This document shows positions 19,724-30,000 of a stretch of DNA of 30,000 bases, in pieces. The position numbers were made by a program, and so were the translations under genes. How positions within the stretch are numbered: the first letter of the stretch is position 1; each line of letters opens with the position of its first letter. Below the pieces are notes generated by a model. It saw only the letters and a program-made list of their open reading frames with translations. It did no database searches and was not told the origin of the DNA. This stretch comes from Nemertoderma westbladi (lineage: Eukaryota > Xenacoelomorpha > Nemertodermatida > Nemertodermatidae): the NCBI GenBank assembly GCA_032718475.1, contig JAUCBJ010004605.1, positions 1 to 30,000 on the forward strand, read 5' to 3'.

Positions 19724-19856
19724 AAATCCCTGTTCGGCAAAAAAATGCAAATATTCCCGGAAACAAGAAGTCCATGTTCACTGCACCGAATATCTATGTC
19801 CATTCGCGTCCAAAGAAAGTAAAGAAATTGGAGAACATTACACGAAACATACACAG
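19724..19856 (+). CDS. casz1: castor exon 9 (finger module 5), last exon in window
   Basis: Residues 829-873. NPCSAKKCKYSRKQEVHVHC then TEYLC...EHYTKH give C-x4-C, H-x-H-C, C-x4-C and H-x3-H (H867, H871), a complete castor-type module resembling the DPC..DCKY..FHFHC module of CASZ1. Acceptor AATGTTTGTTACAG|A completes the lysine codon from exon 8. The exon ends in phase 0 at ACACAG|GTGAGT. The frame is also open upstream to 19598, where CACATAG could be an acceptor of the same phase, but the join at 19723 restores the family spacing RF.F....NPC and has a far better pyrimidine tract. The last 27 bases of the exon are the first part of the 33/44-bp array that fills the rest of the window. Confidence 0.88.
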
Positions 19857-22800
19857 GTGAGTAGCGAACATTACACGAAACATACACAGGTGAGTGGAGA
19901 ACATTACACGAAACATACACAGGTGAGTGGAGAACATTACACGAAACATACACAGGTGAGTAGCGAACGAGTAGAGAACATTACACGAAACATACACAGG
20001 TGAGTAGCGAACGAGTGGAGAACATTACACGAAACATACACAGGTGAGTAGCGAACGAGTAAAGAGAACATTACACGAAACATACACAGGTGAGTAGAGA
20101 ACGAGTGGAGAACATTACACGAAACATACACAGGTGAGTGGAGAACATTACACGAAACATACACAGGTGAGTAGAGAACGAGTGGAGAACATTACACGAA
20201 ACATACACAGGTGAGTAGCGAACGAGTAAAGAGAACATTACACGAAACATACACAGGTGAGTAGAGAACGAGTGGAGAACATTACACGAAACATACACAG
20301 GTGAGTGGAGAACATTACACGAAACATACACAGGTGAGTAGCGAACGAGTGGAGAACATTACACGAAACATACACAGGTGAGTAGCGAACGAGTGGAGAA
20401 CATTACACGAAACATACACAGGTGAGTAGCGAACGAGTGGAGAACATTACACGAAACATACACAGGTGAGTAGCGAACGAGTAGAGAACATTACACGAAA
20501 CATACACAGGTGAGTAGCGAACGAGTAAAGAGAACATTACACGAAACATACACAGGTGAGTAGCGAACGAGTGGAGAACATTACACGAAACATACACAGG
20601 TGAGTAGCGAACGAGTGGAGAACATTACACGAAACATACACAGGTGAGTAGAGAACGAGTAAAGAGAACATTACACGAAACATACACAGGTGAGTGGAGA
20701 ACATTACACGAAACATACACAGGTGAGTAGCGAACGAGTGGAGAACATTACACGAAACATACACAGGTGAGTAGCGAACGAGTGGAGAACATTACACGAA
20801 ACATACACAGGTGAGTAGAGAACATTACACGAAACATACACAGGTGAGTAGAGAACATTACACGAAACATACACAGGTGAGTAGAGAACATTACACGAAA
20901 CATACACAGGTGAGTAGAGAACATTACACGAAACATACACAGGTGAGTAGAGAACATTACACGAAACATACACAGGTGAGTAGCGAACGAGTGGAGAACA
21001 TTACACGAAACATACACAGGTGAGTAGCGAACGAGTGGAGAACATTACACGAAACATACACAGGTGAGTAGAGAACATTACACGAAACATACACAGGTGA
21101 GTAGCGAACGAGTGGAGAACATTACACGAAACATACACAGGTGAGTAGAGAACATTACACGAAACATACACAGGTGAGTAGAGAACGTTACACGAAACAT
21201 ACACAGGTGAGTGGAGAACGAGTGGAGAACATTACACGAAACATACACAGGTGAGTAGAGAACATTACACGAAACATACACAGGTGAGTAGCGAACGAGT
21301 GGAGAACATTACACGAAACATACACAGGTGAGTAGCGAACATTACACGAAACATACACAGGTGAGTGGAGAACGAGTGGAGAACATTACACGAAACATAC
21401 ACAGGTGAGTAGAGAACATTACACGAAACATACACAGGTGAGTAGCGAACGAGTGGAGAACATTACACGAAACATACACAGGTGAGTAGCGAACGAGTGG
21501 AGAACATTACACGAAACATACACAGGTGAGTAGCGAACGAGTGGAGAACATTACACGAAACATACACAGGTGAGTAGAGAACATTACACGAAACATACAC
21601 AGGTGAGTGGAGAACATTACACGAAACATACACAGGTGAGTAGCGAACGAGTGGAGAACATTACACGAAACATACACAGGTGAGTAGAGAACATTACACG
21701 AAACATACACAGGTGAGTGGAGAACATTACACGAAACATACACAGGTGAGTGGAGAACGAGTGGAGAACATTACACGAAACATACACAGGTGAGTAGCGA
21801 ACGAGTGGAGAACATTACACGAAACATACACAGGTGAGTAGCGAACGAGTGGAGAACATTACACGAAACATACACAGGTGAGTAGAGAACATTACACGAA
21901 ACATACACAGGTGAGTGGAGAACATTACACGAAACATACACAGGTGAGTAGCGAACGAGTGGAGAACATTACACGAAACATACACAGGTGAGTAGAGAAC
22001 ATTACACGAAACATACACAGGTGAGTGGAGAACATTACACGAAACATACACAGGTGAGTGGAGAACATTACACGAAACATACACAGGTGAGTAGCGAACG
22101 AGTGGAGAACATTACACGAAACATACACAGGTGAGTAGCGAACGAGTAGAGAACATTACACGAAACATACACAGGTGAGTAGCGAACATTACACGAAACA
22201 TACACAGGTGAGTAGAGAACATTACACGAAACATACACAGGTGAGTGGAGAACATTACACGAAACATACACAGGTGAGTAGCGAACGAGTGGAGAACATT
22301 ACACGAAACATACACAGGTGAGTAGCGAACGAGTGGAGAACATTACACGAAACATACACAGGTGAGTAGCGAACGAGTGGAGAACATTACACGAAACATA
22401 CACAGGTGAGTAGAGAACATTACACGAAACATACACAGGTGAGTGGAGAACATTACACGAAACATACACAGGTGAGTAGCGAACGAGTGGAGAACATTAC
22501 ACGAAACATACACAGGTGAGTAGAGAACATTACACGAAACATACACAGGTGAGTGGAGAACATTACACGAAACATACACAGGTGAGTGGAGAACATTACA
22601 CGAAACATACACAGGTGAGTAGCGAACGAGTGGAGAACATTACACGAAACATACACAGGTGAGTAGCGAACGAGTAGAGAACATTACACGAAACATACAC
22701 AGGTGAGTAGCGAACATTACACGAAACATACACAGGTGAGTAGAGAACATTACACGAAACATACACAGGTGAGTAGCGAACATTACACGAAACATACACA

Positions 22801-25800
22801 GGTGAGTAGAGAACATTACACGAAACATACACAGGTGAGTGGAGAACATTACACGAAACATACACAGGTGAGTAGAGAACATTACACGAAACATACACAG
22901 GTGAGTAGCGAACATTACACGAAACATACACAGGTGAGTAGAGAACATTACACGAAACATACACAGGTGAGTGGAGAACATTACACGAAACATACACAGG
23001 TGAGTGGAGAACATTACACGAAACATACACAGGTGAGTAGAGAACATTACACGAAACATACACAGGTGAGTGGAGAACATTACACGAAACATACACAGGT
23101 GAGTAGCGAACGAGTGGAGAACATTACACGAAACATACACAGGTGAGTAGCGAACATTACACGAAACATACACAGGTGAGTAGAGAACATTACACGAAAC
23201 ATACACAGGTGAGTGGAGAACATTACACGAAACATACACAGGTGAGTAGAGAACATTACACGAAACATACACAGGTGAGTGGAGAACATTACACGAAACA
23301 TACACAGGTGAGTGGAGAACATTACACGAAACATACACAGGTGAGTGGAGAACATTACACGAAACATACACAGGTGAGTGGAGAACATTACACGAAACAT
23401 ACACAGGTGAGTAGCGAACGAGTGGAGAACATTACACGAAACATACACAGGTGAGTAGCGAACATTACACGAAACATACACAGGTGAGTGGAGAACATTA
23501 CACGAAACATACACAGGTGAGTGGAGAACATTACACGAAACATACACAGGTGAGTAGAGAACATTACACGAAACATACACAGGTGAGTGGAGAACATTAC
23601 ACGAAACATACACAGGTGAGTAGCGAACGAGTGGAGAACATTACACGAAACATACACAGGTGAGTAGCGAACATTACACGAAACATACACAGGTGAGTAG
23701 AGAACATTACACGAAACATACACAGGTGAGTGGAGAACATTACACGAAACATACACAGGTGAGTAGAGAACATTACACGAAACATACACAGGTGAGTGGA
23801 GAACATTACACGAAACATACACAGGTGAGTGGAGAACATTACACGAAACATACACAGGTGAGTGGAGAACATTACACGAAACATACACAGGTGAGTGGAG
23901 AACATTACACGAAACATACACAGGTGAGTAGCGAACGAGTGGAGAACATTACACGAAACATACACAGGTGAGTAGCGAACATTACACGAAACATACACAG
24001 GTGAGTGGAGAACATTACACGAAACATACACAGGTGAGTGGAGAACATTACACGAAACATACACAGGTGAGTAGAGAACATTACACGAAACATACACAGG
24101 TGAGTGGAGAACATTACACGAAACATACACAGGTGAGTAGCGAACGAGTGGAGAACATTACACGAAACATACACAGGTGAGTAGCGAACATTACACGAAA
24201 CATACACAGGTGAGTAGAGAACATTACACGAAACATACACAGGTGAGTGGAGAACATTACACGAAACATACACAGGTGAGTAGAGAACATTACACGAAAC
24301 ATACACAGGTGAGTGGAGAACATTACACGAAACATACACAGGTGAGTGGAGAACATTACACGAAACATACACAGGTGAGTGGAGAACATTACACGAAACA
24401 TACACAGGTGAGTGGAGAACATTACACGAAACATACACAGGTGAGTAGCGAACGAGTGGAGAACATTACACGAAACATACACAGGTGAGTAGCGAACATT
24501 ACACGAAACATACACAGGTGAGTGGAGAACATTACACGAAACATACACAGGTGAGTGGAGAACATTACACGAAACATACACAGGTGAGTGGAGAACATTA
24601 CACGAAACATACACAGGTGAGTGGAGAACATTACACGAAACATACACAGGTGAGTAGCGAACGAGTGGAGAACATTACACGAAACATACACAGGTGAGTA
24701 GCGAACATTACACGAAACATACACAGGTGAGTGGAGAACATTACACGAAACATACACAGGTGAGTGGAGAACATTACACGAAACATACACAGGTGAGTGG
24801 AGAACATTACACGAAACATACACAGGTGAGTAGCGAACGAGTGGAGAACATTACACGAAACATACACAGGTGAGTAGCGAACGAGTAAAGAGAACATTAC
24901 ACGAAACATACACAGGTGAGTGGAGAACATTACACGAAACATACACAGGTGAGTAGCGAACGAGTGGAGAACATTACACGAAACATACACAGGTGAGTAG
25001 CGAACGAGTGGAGAACATTACACGAAACATACACAGGTGAGTAGCGAACGAGTAAGAGAACATTACACGAAACATACACAGGTGAGTGGAGAACATTACA
25101 CGAAACATACACAGGTGAGTAGCGAACGAGTGGAGAACATTACACGAAACATACACAGGTGAGTAGCGAACGAGTGGAGAACATTACACGAAACATACAC
25201 AGGTGAGTAGCGAACGAGTGGAGAACATTACACGAAACATACACAGGTGAGTAGAGAACATTACACGAAACATACACAGGTGAGTGGAGAACATTACACG
25301 AAACATACACAGGTGAGTAGCGAACATTACACGAAACATACACAGGTGAGTAGCGAACATTACACGAAACATACACAGGTGAGTAGCGAACGAGTGGAGA
25401 ACATTACACGAAACATACACAGGTGAGTGGAGAACATTACACGAAACATACACAGGTGAGTAGCGAACGAGTGGAGAACATTACACGAAACATACACAGG
25501 TGAGTAGCGAACGAGTGGAGAACATTACACGAAACATACACAGGTGAGTAGCGAACGAGTGGAGAACATTACACGAAACATACACAGGTGAGTAGAGAAC
25601 ATTACACGAAACATACACAGGTGAGTGGAGAACATTACACGAAACATACACAGGTGAGTGGAGAACATTACACGAAACATACACAGGTGAGTAGCGAACA
25701 TTACACGAAACATACACAGGTGGGTGGAGAACATTACACGAAACATACACAGGTGAGTAGCGAACGAGTGGAGAACATTACACGAAACATACACAGGTGA

Positions 25801-28800
25801 GTAGAGAACATTACACGAAACATACACAGGTGAGTGGAGAACATTACACGAAACATACACAGGTGAGTAGCGAACGAGTGGAGAACATTACACGAAACAT
25901 ACACAGGTGAGTAGCGAACGAGTGGAGAACATTACACGAAACATACACAGGTGAGTAGCGAACGAGTGGAGAACATTACACGAAACATACACAGGTGAGT
26001 AGAGAACATTACACGAAACATACACAGGTGAGTAGCGAACATTACACGAAACATACACAGGTGAGTAGCGAACATTACACGAAACATACACAGGTGAGTA
26101 GCGAACGAGTGGAGAACATTACACGAAACATACACAGGTGAGTAGCGAACGAGTGGAGAACATTACACGAAACATACACAGGTGAGTAGCGAACGAGTAG
26201 AGAACATTACACGAAACATACACAGGTGAGTGGAGAACATTACACGAAACATACACAGGTGAGTAGCGAACGAGTGGAGAACATTACACGAAACATACAC
26301 AGGTGAGTAGCGAACGAGTGGAGAACATTACACGAAACATACACAGGTGAGTAGCGAACGAGTAGAGAACATTACACGAAACATACACAGGTGAGTGGAG
26401 AACATTACACGAAACATACACAGGTGAGTAGCGAACGAGTGGAGAACATTACACGAAACATACACAGGTGAGTAGCGAACGAGTGGAGAACATTACACGA
26501 AACATACACAGGTGAGTAGCGAACGAGTGGAGAACATTACACGAAACATACACAGGTGAGTAGAGAACATTACACGAAACATACACAGGTGAGTAGCGAA
26601 CATTACACGAAACATACACAGGTGAGTAGCGAACATTACACGAAACATACACAGGTGAGTAGCGAACGAGTGGAGAACATTACACGAAACATACACAGGT
26701 GAGTAGCGAACGAGTGGAGAACATTACACGAAACATACACAGGTGAGTAGCGAACGAGTAGAGAACATTACACGAAACATACACAGGTGAGTGGAGAACA
26801 TTACACGAAACATACACAGGTGAGTAGCGAACGAGTGGAGAACATTACACGAAACATACACAGGTGAGTAGCGAACGAGTGGAGAACATTACACGAAACA
26901 TACACAGGTGAGTAGCGAACGAGTAGAGAACATTACACGAAACATACACAGGTGAGTGGAGAACATTACACGAAACATACACAGGTGAGTAGCGAACGAG
27001 TGGAGAACATTACACGAAACATACACAGGTGAGTAGCGAACGAGTGGAGAACATTACACGAAACATACACAGGTGAGTAGCGAACGAGTGGAGAACATTA
27101 CACGAAACATACACAGGTGAGTAGAGAACATTACACGAAACATACACAGGTGAGTGGAGAACATTACACGAAACATACACAGGTGAGTAGCGAACATTAC
27201 ACGAAACATACACAGGTGAGTAGCGAACATTACACGAAACATACACAGGTGAGTAGCGAACGAGTGGAGAACATTACACGAAACATACACAGGTGAGTAG
27301 AGAACATTACACGAAACATACACAGGTGAGTAGCGAACATTACACGAAACATACACAGGTGAGTAGCGAACATTACACGAAACATACACAGGTGAGTAGC
27401 GAACGAGTGGAGAACATTACACGAAACATACACAGGTGAGTAGCGAACATTACACGAAACATACACAGGTGAGTAGCGAACGAGTGGAGAACATTACACG
27501 AAACATACACAGGTGAGTAGCGAACGTGTGGAGAACATTACACGAAACATACACAGGTGAGTAGCGAACATTACACGAAACATACACAGGTGAGTAGAGA
27601 ACATTACACGAAACATACACAGGTGAGTGGAGAACATTACACGAAACATACACAGGTGAGTGGAGAACATTACACGAAACATACACAGGTGAGTAGCGAA
27701 CGTGTGGAGAACATTACACGAAACATACACAGGTGAGTAGCGAACATTACACGAAACATACACAGGTGAGTAGAGAACATTACACGAAACATACACAGGT
27801 GAGTGGAGAACATTACACGAAACATACACAGGTGAGTGGAGAACATTACACGAAACATACACAGGTGAGTAGCGAACATTACACGAAACATACACAGGTG
27901 GGTGGAGAACATTACACGAAACATACACAGGTGAGTAGCGAACGAGTGGAGAACATTACACGAAACATACACAGGTGAGTAGAGAACATTACACGAAACA
28001 TACACAGGTGAGTGGAGAACATTACACGAAACATACACAGGTGAGTAGCGAACATTACACGAAACATACACAGGTGAGTAGCGAACATTACACGAAACAT
28101 ACACAGGTGAGTAGCGAACGAGTGGAGAACATTACACGAAACATACACAGGTGAGTAGAGAACATTACACGAAACATACACAGGTGAGTAGCGAACATTA
28201 CACGAAACATACACAGGTGAGTAGCGAACATTACACGAAACATACACAGGTGAGTAGCGAACGAGTGGAGAACATTACACGAAACATACACAGGTGAGTA
28301 GCGAACATTACACGAAACATACACAGGTGAGTAGCGAACGAGTGGAGAACATTACACGAAACATACACAGGTGAGTAGCGAACGTGTGGAGAACATTACA
28401 CGAAACATACACAGGTGAGTAGCGAACATTACACGAAACATACACAGGTGAGTAGAGAACATTACACGAAACATACACAGGTGAGTGGAGAACATTACAC
28501 GAAACATACACAGGTGAGTGGAGAACATTACACGAAACATACACAGGTGAGTAGCGAACATTACACGAAACATACACAGGTGGGTGGAGAACATTACACG
28601 AAACATACACAGGTGAGTAGCGAACGAGTGGAGAACATTACACGAAACATACACAGGTGAGTAGCGAACGAGTGGAGAACATTACACGAAACATACACAG
28701 GTGAGTAGAGAACATTACACGAAACATACACAGGTGAGTAGCGAACATTACACGAAACATACACAGGTGAGTAGCGAACGAGTGGAGAACATTACACGAA

Positions 28801-30000
28801 ACATACACAGGTGAGTAGAGAACATTACACGAAACATACACAGGTGAGTAGAGAACATTACACGAAACATACACAGGTGAGTAGAGAACATTACACGAAA
28901 CATACACAGGTGAGTAGAGAACATTACACGAAACATACACAGGTGAGTAGAGAACATTACACGAAACATACACAGGTGAGTAGAGAACATTACACGAAAC
29001 ATACACAGGTGAGTAGCGAACATTACACGAAACATACACAGGTGAGTAGAGAACATTACACGAAACATACACAGGTGAGTAGAGAACATTACACGAAACA
29101 TACACAGGTGAGTAGCGAACATTACACGAAACATACACAGGTGAGTAGAGAACATTACACGAAACATACACAGGTGAGTAGCGAACGAGTGGAGAACATT
29201 ACACGAAACATACACAGGTGAGTAGAGAACATTACACGAAACATACACAGGTGAGTAGAGAACATTACACGAAACATACACAGGTGAGTAGCGAACATTA
29301 CACGAAACATACACAGGTGAGTAGAGAACATTACACGAAACATACACAGGTGAGTAGAGAACATTACACGAAACATACACAGGTGAGTAGCGAACATTAC
29401 ACGAAACATACACAGGTGAGTAGAGAACATTACACGAAACATACACAGGTGAGTAGCGAACGAGTGGAGAACATTACACGAAACATACACAGGTGAGTAG
29501 AGAACATTACACGAAACATACACAGGTGAGTAGCGAACATTACACGAAACATACACAGGTGAGTAGCGAACGAGTGGAGAACATTACACGAAACATACAC
29601 AGGTGAGTAGAGAACATTACACGAAACATACACAGGTGAGTAGAGAACATTACACGAAACATACACAGGTGAGTGGAGAACATTACACGAAACATACACA
29701 GGTGAGTAGAGAACATTACACGAAACATACACAGGTGAGTAGCGAACATTACACGAAACATACACAGGTGAGTGGAGAACATTACACGAAACATACACAG
29801 GTGAGTGGAGAACATTACACGAAACATACACAGGTGAGTAGCGAACATTACACGAAACATACACAGGTGAGTAGCGAACATTACACGAAACATACACAGG
29901 TGAGTAGCGAACATTACACGAAACATACACAGGTGAGTAGAGAACATTACACGAAACATACACAGGTGAGTAGAGAACATTACACGAAACATACACAGGT
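19830..30000 (+). repeat. casz1: 33/44-bp minisatellite array spanning the exon 9 donor, over 10 kb
   Basis: Roughly 270 head-to-tail units; the array continues past the window end. The 33-bp unit is GGAGAACATTACACG..ACACAG (27 bases, identical to the end of exon 9) plus GTGAGT. The 44-bp unit adds the 11 bases AGCGAACGAGT; rare 45/46-bp forms contain AGTAAGAG or AGTAAAGAG (e.g. near 20050, 20230, 24890, 25050). The first base after GTGAGT is A or G and the next GC or GA, giving AGCGAAC, AGAGAAC and GGAGAAC classes. Substitutions are very rare: GAACGTTAC near 21186, CGTGTGGAG near 27525, 27701 and 28383, and GTGGGT in place of GTGAGT at 25720, 27898 and 28580. Longer blocks repeat with periods of about 528 bp (21.8-22.7 kb), 517 bp (23.1-24.6 kb), 561 bp (25.9-27.2 kb) and 858/682 bp (27.0-28.6 kb). 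Open frames on both strands (EHYTKHTQVS on +, MYVSCNV and THLCMFRVMF on -) follow from the 33-bp period. Confidence 0.98.
19854..19862 (+). other. casz1: Exon 9 5' splice site, first of many copies
   Basis: CAG|GTGAGT, a near-perfect complement of the U1 snRNA 5' end. The next copies have their GT at 19890, 19923 and 19956 (each 33 bp on, same reading phase) and then 20000 (44 bp on, different phase). This first copy is chosen because it ends the recognisable finger. Confidence 0.85.

Larger units (their letters stand above)
12090..19856 (+). other. casz1: castor / CASZ1 gene model, nine exons, 3' end outside window
   Basis: Castor (Cas/CASZ1) is a nuclear zinc-finger transcription factor, known for control of neuroblast timing in flies and of heart, vascular and retinal development in vertebrates. 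I joined nine exons: 12090-13128, 14395-14621, 15931-16095, 16452-16624, 16753-16886, 17024-17293, 18769-19103, 19286-19428 and 19724-19856. Every junction is GT..AG and every phase fits, giving 873 open codons. The diagnostic castor features are the repeated module C-x4-C..H-F-H-C-x4-C..H-x3-H and the strings [21 protein letters not shown] and HKRKHERH. The order matches the four-module N-terminal cluster of CASZ1 followed, after a linker, by another module (NPC..CKYS..H-x-H-C). Further finger modules and the C-terminus should lie beyond 30000. The 5' end is uncertain: ATG 12090 may be the start or exon 1 may have an upstream partner. Confidence 0.88.

Noticed and set aside
19708-29996. Many reading frames on the - strand (MYVSCNV..., THLCMFRVMF...) that could look like a Cys-rich protein family
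   Set aside because: They are the reverse strand of the 33/44-bp array and shift frame at every 44-bp unit.
19830-30000. CRISPR array
   Set aside because: Units are contiguous with no unique spacers, lie in a eukaryotic gene, and begin with its exon end.

Overview
The window looks like nuclear DNA of an animal, most likely an invertebrate bilaterian. It is AT-rich, has short introns with GT..AG boundaries, and carries one split gene on the + strand that I recognise as castor / CASZ1, a zinc-finger transcription factor. Compact introns and dense minisatellites would suit a tunicate-like genome, but the sequence does not settle the species.

Layout. Positions 1-12089 hold no gene I can support. 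This stretch is AT-rich spacer carrying six minisatellites: 9 bp (396-884), 20/21 bp (3157-4797), 15 bp and 12 bp back to back (5811-5985, 5986-7026), and 14/12 bp and 17 bp back to back (10318-10820, 10826-11077). Positions 12090-19856 hold nine exons of castor. I assembled them by hand: all eight internal junctions are phase-compatible, and together they give 873 codons, still open at the window edge. The predicted protein has an acidic/basic N-terminal part with an in-frame 21-bp coding minisatellite, a basic stretch and a PLDLS-type CtBP motif. Four contiguous castor-type finger modules, a low-complexity linker and a fifth finger module follow. From 19830 to the window end (30000) lies one tandem array of 33- and 44-bp units, more than 10 kb long, all in or next to the intron after the last visible exon.

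The main discovery is where the arrays sit. Two of the gene's introns begin inside a minisatellite whose unit includes the last bases of the exon plus the 5' splice site (GTGAGT). At 14610-15672 a 28-bp-class unit repeats the end of exon 2 and its donor, with many decayed donors. At 19830-30000 a 33/44-bp unit repeats the last 27 coding bases of exon 9, including both zinc-binding histidines, and an almost unvarying CAG|GTGAGT. This gives roughly 270 copies of a near-optimal 5' splice site behind one another. The array has block repeats whose lengths (517, 528, 561, 682, 858 bp) are all multiples of 11. How the gene still splices accurately, or whether it uses the copies, is the question raised by this window.

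Tandem repeats make up a little over half of the window. All gene calls rest on reading the sequence and on knowledge of the castor family; no alignment or database search was run.
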